A stretch of DNA of 12,961 nucleotides from Verrucomicrobia bacterium UBA1727 (GTDB lineage: Bacteria; Verrucomicrobiota; Kiritimatiellia; RFP12; UBA1067): assembly GCA_002315875.1 (NCBI GenBank), contig DCIL01000097.1, positions 8,032-20,992 of the forward strand, in the 5' to 3' direction. Every line of letters starts with the position of its first letter. The stretch's first letter is position 1. Under the pieces are notes generated by a model, which did not search any database, was not told the origin of the DNA, and was given only the letters and a program-made list of their open reading frames with translations. The position numbers were made by a program, and so were the translations under genes. Shown piece by piece: positions 1 through 6,956 of the stretch.

Positions 1-1
1 C

Positions 2-184
2 ATCGTGCCGCAGGTCGAGGAGGGGAACAAGCTCGAGCGCGCCGAGCGCTTCGGGCTCATCCGCTTCGGTTCGCGGCTTGACATCTACCTTCCCGAGAAT
101 GTGAAACCGGAGGTCCGCATCGGCCAGATCATGGTCGCGGGCGAGACGGTGCTCGGGCATCTGTCGGGTACCCGGGAGAATTGA
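2..184 (+). CDS. psd: Phosphatidylserine decarboxylase, C-terminal 60 residues (5' truncated)
   Basis: This is the tail of a phosphatidylserine decarboxylase, which makes phosphatidylethanolamine from phosphatidylserine at the inner membrane. The frame is open from the left edge and ends at TGA 182-184. It contains the segment ERFGLIRFGSRLDIYLP. In the short-form Psd family, the Gly-Ser of this RFGS motif is the self-cleavage site, and the serine becomes the pyruvoyl cofactor. The ending, with GQIMVAGETVLG close to the C-terminus, is also family-typical. The next gene, pssA, makes the substrate, and psd-pssA pairing is common in bacteria. Only the C-terminal part is visible, so the start, length and N-terminal features cannot be judged. 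The family call is secure because of the motif plus the neighbour. Confidence 0.9.
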   Translation: MVPQVEEGNKLERAERFGLIRFGSRLDIYLPENVKPEVRIGQIMVAGETVLGHLSGTREN

Positions 185-186
185 AA

Positions 187-1011
187 ATGGAAGAGTTGAG
201 CGATAACGTTCCGCTGAGGTCGATAGTGCCGAATCTCGTCACTTCGATCGCTGCCTGCGCGGGCATTACCTCGATATCGTTGTCATCCGAAGGACGCTTT
301 CGCGAGGCGCTCGTCGCCTTGCTCATCGCGGTCATCTGCGATGGAATGGACGGGCGCATCGCGCGGCTCTTGAATGCCTCGTCCAAGCTCGGGGCGGAGC
401 TCGATTCGCTCGCCGATTTCGTGAACTTTGGTGTGGCGCCGGCGATGTTCATGTATTTCTGGATGACCGGAGGCCCTACGCACACACTGCCCGATGGCAC
501 GATCGTCGCCAAGCCGATCATCCGCATCGTTCTTGCCTGCTCGCTTTTCTATGCGATGTGCGACTGCTTCCGTCTGGCGCGTTTCAATACGATGCTCGAG
601 CAGGAGGTCGCTCCCTATTGGACGCATTTCTTCACCGGCGTGCCGGCTCCCGGCGGATGCTGGATGGTGCTTTCGCTGCCGATCATCTCAATCGCGCTCG
701 ATGCGAAGGGCATTTCGCCTTCCTTCGCCTGGGTGTTGCAGAATCCGTGGACCGGGGTCTTCATGCTGCTGTTCATCGGTGCGCTGATGGCCTCGCGTCT
801 GCCGACGATCTCGCTCAAGCATCTCCACATCCGCAAGCCATACCTTCTGCCGGTCATGGCCGGGCTTTTGCTGATGATTGCGTTTTTGGTGACGAATTTC
901 TGGATGACGATCGGAGTCGCCGGACTTCTCTACATTCTCACCATTCCGGTGACGGGTTTCGTCTTCCTTCGTCTTCGGTCCAGTGCTCTTGACTCTGAAA
1001 GCGCTAAATAG
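187..1011 (+). CDS. pssA: CDP-diacylglycerol--serine O-phosphatidyltransferase
   Basis: An integral membrane enzyme that joins CDP-diacylglycerol and L-serine to give phosphatidylserine, the substrate of the upstream Psd. The CDP-alcohol phosphotransferase signature is complete: D52-x2-D55-G56-x2-A59-R60-x8-G69-x3-D73-x3-D77 (numbered from ATG 187), which holds the metal ions and the catalytic aspartate. The following FGVAPA, RLARFN and GVPAPG segments are typical of PssA. About eight hydrophobic stretches fit the usual membrane topology, and 274 residues is normal. The frame also has a TTG at 181 overlapping the psd stop. ATG 187 is preferred because GGGAG at 174-178 sits 8 bases upstream of it and only 2 bases from the TTG. 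The last bases of the gene carry the promoter of the next gene. Confidence 0.93.
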   Translation: MEELSDNVPLRSIVPNLVTSIAACAGITSISLSSEGRFREALVALLIAVICDGMDGRIARLLNASSKLGAELDSLADFVNFGVAPAMFMYFWMTGGPTHTLPDGTIVAKPIIRIVLACSLFYAMCDCFRLARFNTMLEQEVAPYWTHFFTGVPAPGGCWMVLSLPIISIALDAKGISPSFAWVLQNPWTGVFMLLFIGALMASRLPTISLKHLHIRKPYLLPVMAGLLLMIAFLVTNFWMTIGVAGLLYILTIPVTGFVFLRLRSSALDSESAK

Positions 1012-1017
1012 TAAAAT
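989..1017 (+). promoter_or_regulatory. Sigma70-type promoter for the repeat-protein gene
   Basis: TTGACT at 989-994 and TAAAAT at 1012-1017 are separated by exactly 17 bases, close to the sigma70 consensus. The -35 box lies inside the 3' end of pssA and the -10 box starts just after its stop codon. Transcription would begin near 1024, giving an AT-rich leader of about 34 bases that contains the ribosome binding site TAAGGA at 1043-1048. This suggests the downstream gene is expressed independently of psd-pssA, and read-through could feed the following genes because no terminator is visible after 1768. Confidence 0.72.
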
Positions 1018-1057
1018 ACACTCAAATTTTTTCAACAAAAAGTAAGGAACTATATAA

Positions 1058-1768
1058 ATGAACAAATTCATGAAACTGTCCTGTGCGGTTCTCGCCCTTG
1101 CGGTGGCGACGCCTGCGTTCGCTGAAGAAGAGGTTGAAGAGGAGGGCGCCGTCGGCTGGACTCCGATTGCGATCGGCGTGTTCTCGCCGGTTCAGCTTCC
1201 TTGGGGTAGTGCCCGTTGGGATGTTTTCGGAATGGATCTCGGCATTCTCTGGGCCGACGCTCCGAAGATGTACGGCATCGGTGTCGGCGGTCTTGCGATG
1301 GCTACCCGCGATACCATGGGCGGTCTGCAGGTCTCGGGTCTTTGCAACTGGGCTACCAAGGATGTCTACGGCATCCGTGCAACGCTCGGCGCCAACATCA
1401 CCTTTGGCGAGAGCTATGGTCTCGAGGTCGGTATGTTCTCCTATCGTGAGAAGGAGTTCTGGGGCGTTGACGTCAATCTCATCGGCGGCTATTGCCAGCG
1501 TCTTTCGGGCGTGCAGGTCGGCGGTCTCGTCAACCTCAACATGGATCAGAGCTACGGTGCGATCTTCGCAATCGGTGGCAACATGTCCGGCAAGGCCTAT
1601 GGCTTCCAGGGCGCGGCCGTGTTCAACTTCTGCGACGAGCTCCATGGCTTCCAGCTCGGTCTCGTGAACTTCGCCCGTGAGTGTCCGTGGGGCTGCCAGA
1701 TTGGTCTTGTGAACGTTATCATGGATAACGCGATCAAGGTTCTCCCGATCTTCAACTGCTACTTCTGA
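1058..1768 (+). CDS. Secreted protein with tandem ~16-residue Gly/aromatic repeats, probably outer-membrane or surface
   Basis: The protein has 236 residues. The first ~22 form a classical Sec signal peptide (MNKFMKLSC..., hydrophobic core, ...ATPAFA before EEE). The rest is built of roughly ten repeats of 14-17 residues, each opening with an aromatic residue or His plus Gly and then alternating hydrophobics, for example YGIGVGGL, GGLQVSGL, YGLEVGMF, SGVQVGGLVNL, HGFQLGLVNF, WGCQIGLVNV. The chain ends in PIFNCYF with a terminal Phe, as in many outer-membrane beta-barrels. The repeat style resembles the LA_2272-type surface-repeat proteins known from Leptospira, but that link is from memory and tentative. 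It contains a notable number of cysteines. The gene has its own promoter and a good SD (TAAGGA, 9 bases before the ATG). Function is unknown; a structural or surface role is inferred only from the signal peptide and repeats. Confidence 0.8.
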   Translation: MNKFMKLSCAVLALAVATPAFAEEEVEEEGAVGWTPIAIGVFSPVQLPWGSARWDVFGMDLGILWADAPKMYGIGVGGLAMATRDTMGGLQVSGLCNWATKDVYGIRATLGANITFGESYGLEVGMFSYREKEFWGVDVNLIGGYCQRLSGVQVGGLVNLNMDQSYGAIFAIGGNMSGKAYGFQGAAVFNFCDELHGFQLGLVNFARECPWGCQIGLVNVIMDNAIKVLPIFNCYF

Positions 1769-1774
1769 TAGGCA

Positions 1775-2761
1775 GTGGCGACCAAGGGTTCGCAGTTTTT
1801 GAAAAAGGCATCGGGCGGGAAATCCGCCGCGGTGCCTGAGCGCAAGAAGCACGGCCTCGGGCGCACCGTTGATTTCGGAAACTCCGGGGTCAATGCGTTG
1901 CTCGCACCCGCAGTTCCGTTGCCGGTCGTATCCGCGGGCAGTGCGCCGCAGCAGGTGCTCGAACTGGTCATAAACGATATCGACCGCTCGCCGTATCAGC
2001 CTCGGCGTGAGTTCAAGCCTGACGAATTGACTGAGCTTGGCGAGTCGCTCAAGAACAACGGGCTCATTCAACCGCCGACGGTTCGCAAGCTTGCGAGCGG
2101 GCGCTACGAGCTCATCGCCGGCGAGCGCCGTCTGCGCGCCGCGCAACTGATCGGGTGGAAGAAGATACGCGTCACGCTCATCGAAGCCGATGATCTCACG
2201 GCCGCGGCGATGACGACGACCGAGAACATCCAGCGCGAGGATCTCAATCCAATCGAAGAGGCTGTCGCCTATAAGACGCTTCAGGATACTTTCAACCTCA
2301 CTCAGGCCGAGGTCGCCGAAAAGGTCGGCAAGGGTCGTGCGACGGTTGCCAATTCCACGCGACTTCTCGAGTTGCCTGACGAAGTCAAGCAGCTCGTCTC
2401 CGGTAAGCTCCTTTCGGTGGGCCATGCGAAGGTGCTGTTGTCGATTGACAACGAGAAGGACCGCGTCGTGCTTGCGCGCGAGTGCGTGAGCAATCAGCTG
2501 ACGGTCCGCGCGCTTGAGCAGAAGGTCAATCGCCTTCATTCGCCGGTGCCTCCGCGCGAGAAAGGCGTGCCGGATTTGCCTGAGCATTACGTCAAGACGC
2601 TTTCCGACAAGCTCCGCAAGTACCTCGGGTGCGCGGTTCGTATCACCTCCGGGGTAACGCGCAACGACGGCCGCCGCACCAAGGGACTGCTCGAGATCGA
2701 TTTCTTCGACAATGAGGAGCTCGATCGCATCATTCGTATGATCGGCATCACCGTCGACTGA
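1775..2761 (+). CDS. parB: ParB/Spo0J-type chromosome partition protein (CTPase, DNA clamp)
   Basis: ParB binds parS sites, loads as a CTP-dependent sliding clamp and works with ParA in chromosome segregation. The 328-residue protein shows the expected order. A basic N-terminus has KKHGLGR (residues 24-30), the relic of the ParA-contacting GLGR motif. A ParB N-terminal domain follows from about residue 62, with SPYQPRREF, GLIQP, the arginine-rich CTP-binding GERRLRA at 116-122, and TENIQREDLNPIEEA at 149-163. A helix-turn-helix occupies about 173-198 and a dimerisation tail runs from about 270 to the end. The start is GTG 1775, 6 bases after the previous stop; no ATG occurs before residue 146, inside the conserved domain, so GTG is needed. 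Upstream SD complementarity is weak. No parA, gidA or gidB is adjacent, unlike the classical parAB locus. No parS site of the canonical palindromic type was found in the window. Confidence 0.93.
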   Translation: MATKGSQFLKKASGGKSAAVPERKKHGLGRTVDFGNSGVNALLAPAVPLPVVSAGSAPQQVLELVINDIDRSPYQPRREFKPDELTELGESLKNNGLIQPPTVRKLASGRYELIAGERRLRAAQLIGWKKIRVTLIEADDLTAAAMTTTENIQREDLNPIEEAVAYKTLQDTFNLTQAEVAEKVGKGRATVANSTRLLELPDEVKQLVSGKLLSVGHAKVLLSIDNEKDRVVLARECVSNQLTVRALEQKVNRLHSPVPPREKGVPDLPEHYVKTLSDKLRKYLGCAVRITSGVTRNDGRRTKGLLEIDFFDNEELDRIIRMIGITVD

Positions 2762-2764
2762 CGG

Positions 2765-3619
2765 ATGTTCTGCGCTTTTCTGATTGCTGCAGCTCTTGCC
2801 TTCACCCCCGCGGACGCCCGTGTCGCCTATGACACCGCCCGCGGGCTCGTTTCTCAGCACACGCCCCGAAATTCCGGCACCATCCGCTCGCGTATGGCCG
2901 CGAACTATCTTCTGGACGCTGCGAGCGCCGCCGGGGCGAACGTGCGGCGCGACACTTTCCGTGCCATGACGCCGGACGGCGAGCGCCAGTTCACGAATCT
3001 CTACGCCGAATTCGGCGGCACCAACGAGTGCTCGCGCTGGGTGGTGCTTGTCTCGCATTACGATACCAAGCCGGGCATGGAGTGTCCCGGCGCCAATGAC
3101 GGAGCGTCGACTTCGGGACTTCTTGTGGCGCTTGCGGGAACGCTCTCCTCGTGGCGCGAGCGCAAGGGGCGCGTTCTTCTCGTCTGGACGGATGGCGAGG
3201 AGTGCCGCAACTCGTATGCGAAGGACGATGGCTTTCAGGGGTCGAAGCGTGCCGCGCAATACGTTAGGGATCGCAAGCTGGATGTGCAGGCGGTGATCTG
3301 TCTCGACATGCTCGGAGATCGCGAGCTCAATATAACCATTCCGTCGAATGGCGACGGTCGGCTCGCGAAGATCGCGCAGCATGCGGCCAGAAGGATCGGT
3401 GAGCCCAATCTGGTGCGGTTGGCGGACGAAATCGCGGTCAAGGACGATCATGTCGCCTTTTACGAAAAGGGAATGCCCTCGATAGATCTCATCGATTTCT
3501 CTTACGGACCTGCCAACGCCTGGTGGCACACGAGCGAGGATACGATGGATAAGATTTCGGAAGTGTCGCTCTTGAAGAGTGGACGACTGGTGACGGAAAT
3601 GCTCAATATTTTTTTATGA
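2765..3619 (+). CDS. Secreted M28-family zinc hydrolase, glutaminyl-peptide cyclotransferase-like
   Basis: A 284-residue exported protein whose N-terminus (about 18 residues ending ADA) is a Sec signal peptide. The M28 metal-site residues are visible in order: H98 and D100 (SHYDTKP), D112 (PGANDGAS), the E145-E146 pair (WTDGEE), D181 (LDMLGD) and H255 (WWHTSEDT). Several stretches match glutaminyl cyclases better than ordinary aminopeptidases. These are DGEEC...DDGFQGSKRAA (like DGEEA...DSLYGSRHLA) and KDDHVAFYEKGMPSIDLID (like DDHIPFLRRGVPVLHLI) followed by WHT. The likely role is N-terminal pyroglutamate formation or aminopeptidase activity in the periplasm; which one cannot be decided from sequence. 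It starts 3 bases after the parB stop without a clear SD, so translation is probably coupled. Confidence 0.82.
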   Translation: MFCAFLIAAALAFTPADARVAYDTARGLVSQHTPRNSGTIRSRMAANYLLDAASAAGANVRRDTFRAMTPDGERQFTNLYAEFGGTNECSRWVVLVSHYDTKPGMECPGANDGASTSGLLVALAGTLSSWRERKGRVLLVWTDGEECRNSYAKDDGFQGSKRAAQYVRDRKLDVQAVICLDMLGDRELNITIPSNGDGRLAKIAQHAARRIGEPNLVRLADEIAVKDDHVAFYEKGMPSIDLIDFSYGPANAWWHTSEDTMDKISEVSLLKSGRLVTEMLNIFL

Positions 3620-3620
3620 A

Positions 3621-3625
3621 AGGAG
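3621..3625 (+). promoter_or_regulatory. Shine-Dalgarno site deciding the rhamnosidase start
   Basis: AGGAG (within AAAGGAG) lies 7 bases before ATG 3633 but only 1 base before the in-frame ATG 3627. The spacing favours 3633, which also leaves a slightly shorter, still intact signal peptide. Confidence 0.7.
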
Positions 3626-3632
3626 AATGGCA

Positions 3633-6128
3633 ATGATCGCGTTAATGTTTTCGGCTATTGCAATCGCCACGGGTCCGGTGGACTGGAACGATGCTGAATG
3701 GCTCTCGGTCAAAGAGGCGGCGCTGGTGGACACGAAGCCGCAGTGGAGCGATCGCCGCGCGGCGCCGGGTACGAGTTGGTTCTCGACGAAGGTGGTCAAT
3801 GAACGCGAGGTCGAGTCCGTCCGTTGGATCACAACCGCGCTCGGAACTTATGAGCTTTATGTGAACGGCGAGCGTATCGGCGCGGACGCGCTCAAGCCGG
3901 GTTTCACGTCCCGCTACCAGACGCGCCTTTCGTTCGCATACGATATCACCGATGAGTTCGTGCGCGGCAAAGGTGCCGAGAACGTGCTCACGGCCGAGGT
4001 CGGTGCCGGTTGGTGGCGCGATCATATCTTCGCCTTCAAGGGAAAGAAGAGCGCCTTCCGCGGCATTCTCGAGGTGAAGTTCAAGGACGGCTCTATCAAA
4101 CGCTTCGGGACGAACGTCCGCGATTGGAAATGCGGCATTGCCGGACCGGTCCAGCTCAGCGGCATTTTCGAGGGCGAGGAGTACGATGCGCGGATCAAGG
4201 CGCCGGTGTTGGGTGAGGGACTCAATTCGGAGCCGGAGGTCAACACCGAGTTCAAGTCGAAGATCCTGCCGACACCAGGTGCGGAAGTCGTCTATCGCGA
4301 GGACATCGCGAGAAAGCCGATTGAGGCCTACTGCTGGCGTGAGGCGAAGGGCGCTGCGGCGGATCGGTTCGGCAAGATCGTTAAGAGCCGCTCGTTCGCG
4401 GCGGATGATACGATGGAGCTCAAGATAGGCGAATCGCTGGTGGTTGATTTCGGACAGAATGCGGCGATGATTCCGGACTTCAAGTTCGAGGCGAAAGAAG
4501 GTACGGTGCTGACCATCCTTCCCGGCGAGGCGCTCAACGAGTCCGACGGCGAGAAAAGCCGCGGCAATGATGGTCCCGCGGGCTCGCTTTATCGTACGAA
4601 CCTTCGCATGTCCAACAAGTTCATGCAGATGCGCTACGTTTTCGCCGGCAAGGGAATCGAGGCGTATCGTCCCCGATTCACCTTCTTCGGCTATCGCTTC
4701 CTTTCGATGACCGCCACCGCACCGGTGCGCATCCATCGTCTTCGGAGCGTCCCCGTCACCTCGATCACCAAGGCGATGGAGATCGGCCGCATCGAGACCG
4801 GCGATAAGGACGTCAACCGGCTTATCGCCAACGTCTATTGGGGACAGCTCTCCAATTATCTGAGTGCGCCGACGGACTGTCCCCAGCGCAATGAGCGCCT
4901 CGGATGGACGGCCGACACTCAGGTCTTCGCCGAGGCGGGTGCGTTCAATGCCGACACGCGGCGGTTCTTCCGCAAGTGGATGCTCGACATGCGCGACGTG
5001 CAGGATCCGTGCGGAAGTTTCCAGTCCATCGCGCCGATGGGCGCGACGTCGATGCGACTTGGCTGGAGTGATGCCGGAGTGATTGTGCCTTATAAGATCT
5101 GGTGCCAGTTCGGGGACAGGTCGATTGTGGACGAGAACTGGTCCGCCATGGAAAAGCATATGGCGATTCTCGACCGCACGCGTTTCGAGACCGCGGCGAT
5201 TCGCGAATACAGCAAGAACTATCAGTGGGCGGACTGGCTCAGCTGCGAGAAATACGAAAGCTTCAGTCACAGGGGCTTCGAAAAGGACAAGCCGGGACGC
5301 GTCCCCCTCGCCGGCACCATCCAGTACTGGGACTACCTCGGCGGTTGCTATTGGCTCTACGACGCCGAGATGATGGTGAAGATGGCGAAGGGAACGGGAC
5401 GCGATGCCGCGAAGTACGAGCGGATGGTCGAGAAGGCGAGGGCGTATCTGAAGGGACGGTTCTTCTCCGCCCCCGACGGACTCATCGCGTCCGACTTCCG
5501 CGATATGCAGACGCCGAACCTCTTCGCGCTCAAGCTCCGACTTGTCGAGGACAAGGCGAAGGAAGGGACGGTCGCGCTGCTCCGTCAGAGCTTCGCTGCG
5601 CACGGCAACTGTTTGCAGACCGGGTTCCTCGGGACCTCGATCCTGATGGATACGCTCACTGAAAACGGCATGGTCGATGTCGCCTATTCGCTCTTGCTCC
5701 AGCACGCATATCCGAGTTGGCTTTATTCGGTTGATCAGGGCGCGACCACAATCTGGGAGCGGTGGAACAGCTATACGAAGAAGGACGGCTTCGGCTCGAG
5801 CGGCATGAACAGCTTCAATCATTACGCCTACGGTTCTGTGCTCGCCTGGATCTACAAGACCGCGGCAGGCATCGCGGCAGATCCGTCGGCTCCAGGCTTT
5901 AAGCGCATCGTGATGTCGCCGGTGCCGGATCGCCGTCTGGGACGCGTGAAGGCCGAGTACCGTTCTGCCGCGGGACTCATCAAGAGCACCTGGCGCTACG
6001 AGGGCGAGAAGTGGATTTGGAACTTCACCGTTCCCGGGGGCGCCACCGCCGTGGTCACGCTTCCAGGAGAGAAGACGTCCAAAACCTACTCCCCCGGTAA
6101 TCATCGCATCGAGAAATCTCTGCCCTGA
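3633..6128 (+). CDS. Secreted alpha-L-rhamnosidase, glycoside hydrolase family 78
   Basis: An 831-residue inverting enzyme that releases terminal alpha-L-rhamnose from plant polysaccharides, rhamnogalacturonan side chains or glycosides. The first ~14 residues (MIALMFSAIAIATG) are a signal peptide, so it acts outside the cytoplasm. N-terminal beta domains carry ALGTYELYVNGERIG, a typical rhamnosidase N-domain segment, and later VDFGQNAA with a LPGEALNE segment. The (alpha/alpha)6 barrel has APTDCPQRNERLGW: D415 and E421 match the substrate-binding Asp and general-acid Glu of characterised GH78 enzymes. The general base is E709 in TTIWERWNSY, followed by FNHYAYGSV. A C-terminal beta domain includes FKRIVMSPVP. 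Its length is typical of the family, and all key residues are present. It follows another exported enzyme, so the pair may serve nutrient recovery in the periplasm or outside the cell. No rhamnose catabolic genes are in the window. Confidence 0.93.
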   Translation: MIALMFSAIAIATGPVDWNDAEWLSVKEAALVDTKPQWSDRRAAPGTSWFSTKVVNEREVESVRWITTALGTYELYVNGERIGADALKPGFTSRYQTRLSFAYDITDEFVRGKGAENVLTAEVGAGWWRDHIFAFKGKKSAFRGILEVKFKDGSIKRFGTNVRDWKCGIAGPVQLSGIFEGEEYDARIKAPVLGEGLNSEPEVNTEFKSKILPTPGAEVVYREDIARKPIEAYCWREAKGAAADRFGKIVKSRSFAADDTMELKIGESLVVDFGQNAAMIPDFKFEAKEGTVLTILPGEALNESDGEKSRGNDGPAGSLYRTNLRMSNKFMQMRYVFAGKGIEAYRPRFTFFGYRFLSMTATAPVRIHRLRSVPVTSITKAMEIGRIETGDKDVNRLIANVYWGQLSNYLSAPTDCPQRNERLGWTADTQVFAEAGAFNADTRRFFRKWMLDMRDVQDPCGSFQSIAPMGATSMRLGWSDAGVIVPYKIWCQFGDRSIVDENWSAMEKHMAILDRTRFETAAIREYSKNYQWADWLSCEKYESFSHRGFEKDKPGRVPLAGTIQYWDYLGGCYWLYDAEMMVKMAKGTGRDAAKYERMVEKARAYLKGRFFSAPDGLIASDFRDMQTPNLFALKLRLVEDKAKEGTVALLRQSFAAHGNCLQTGFLGTSILMDTLTENGMVDVAYSLLLQHAYPSWLYSVDQGATTIWERWNSYTKKDGFGSSGMNSFNHYAYGSVLAWIYKTAAGIAADPSAPGFKRIVMSPVPDRRLGRVKAEYRSAAGLIKSTWRYEGEKWIWNFTVPGGATAVVTLPGEKTSKTYSPGNHRIEKSLP

Positions 6129-6131
6129 TTG

Positions 6132-6140
6132 TGGTATAAT
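6132..6140 (+). promoter_or_regulatory. Extended -10 promoter element before the glycosyltransferase
   Basis: TGGTATAAT is a perfect extended -10 (TGn-TATAAT). There is no convincing -35 at 17 bases (GAGAAA-like sequence there), as is usual for extended -10 promoters. The start of transcription would fall near 6147, only about 3 bases before ATG 6150, so the transcript would be leaderless or nearly so. The same ten bases TGGTATAATA recur at 12224-12233. Confidence 0.6.
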
Positions 6141-6149
6141 AAGCCGCAT

Positions 6150-6956
6150 ATGCTCAGCGTTGTCATAACCACGAGGAATGAGGAGGCGAACATCGCCAAC
6201 TGCATTCATGCCTTTGACGGCTTTCCCGCCGTAGAGGTGATAGTGGTCGACAATGCCTCTACCGATCGCACGAAGGAAATCGCCACGTCGCTGGGGGCCA
6301 AGGTTCTGGACAAGGGTCCCGAGCGGTGCGCCCAGCGAAATTTCGGATGGCGAAATGCCAAAGGTGACTGGGTGGTCGTTATTGATGCGGACATGATATT
6401 GCCGCGGGAGACGGTCGAGGAGATTTTGGGAATTGCGGCAGTACCGATTTCGGATAGTGCACCCGCGGCGTATTGGATTCCTGAAGTGCGAAGCGGCAGC
6501 GGTTTGCGCGTCAAGGCGCGTAATTTCGAGCGCTCTTTTTATAACGGCACCGCGATCGACGCGCTCCGGCTTTTCCGCCGCGATCTCATTGACAAGACCG
6601 GCGGCTATGACGAGGAACTGATTGCCGGCGGCGAGGACTGGGAATTCGATATTCGTGTGCTGGCGCTGGGCATCCGTTGCGGGGTGCTCCGCAATCATCT
6701 CATCCACAACGAGCGGGTGCTTTCGCTTAAGCGGATACTTGAGAAGAAGGCATATTATTCGAAGTCGATGACTGCCTATCGGGCGAAGTGGCCGAATCAT
6801 CCCGCTGTCCGCAAGCAGTTCTCGCCTTACTACCGCTTTGTCGGAGTGTTTGTCGAGAACGGCAAGTGGAAGCGGCTCTTGCGACATCCGATTCTTGCGG
6901 CGTTGATGTATTTCGAACGCTTCGCCGTCGGGCTTACTTATCTGATCAACCGATGA
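6150..6956 (+). CDS. Family 2 (GT-A fold) glycosyltransferase
   Basis: A 268-residue cytoplasmic or membrane-associated transferase that moves a sugar from a nucleotide-sugar donor to an unknown acceptor. The N-terminus MLSVVITTRNEEANI is the classic GT2 opening. D34-N35-A-S follows in the nucleotide-binding loop, and the DxD metal-binding motif is D79-A80-D81. The acceptor-side GGEDWEFD motif has its ED at 162-163. The last ~30 residues are hydrophobic and aromatic and could touch the membrane. The frame is open from a TTG at 6129, but ATG 6150 is preferred because the GT2 fold begins there. No SD precedes it, which fits the leaderless promoter arrangement just upstream. The stop overlaps the next start (ATGA). 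With manA and manB downstream, GDP-mannose is a conceivable donor, but this is inference. Confidence 0.9.
   Translation: MLSVVITTRNEEANIANCIHAFDGFPAVEVIVVDNASTDRTKEIATSLGAKVLDKGPERCAQRNFGWRNAKGDWVVVIDADMILPRETVEEILGIAAVPISDSAPAAYWIPEVRSGSGLRVKARNFERSFYNGTAIDALRLFRRDLIDKTGGYDEELIAGGEDWEFDIRVLALGIRCGVLRNHLIHNERVLSLKRILEKKAYYSKSMTAYRAKWPNHPAVRKQFSPYYRFVGVFVENGKWKRLLRHPILAALMYFERFAVGLTYLINR

Noticed and set aside
1022..3529. 835-codon open frame on the minus strand
   Set aside because: It lies antisense to three genes with clear families. Stop-free antisense frames arise from the GC-rich codon use here, and the translation shows no family motifs.
3642..6887. 1081-codon open frame on the minus strand
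   Set aside because: Same reason: fully antisense to the GH78 and GT2 genes, arginine/histidine-rich without domain motifs.
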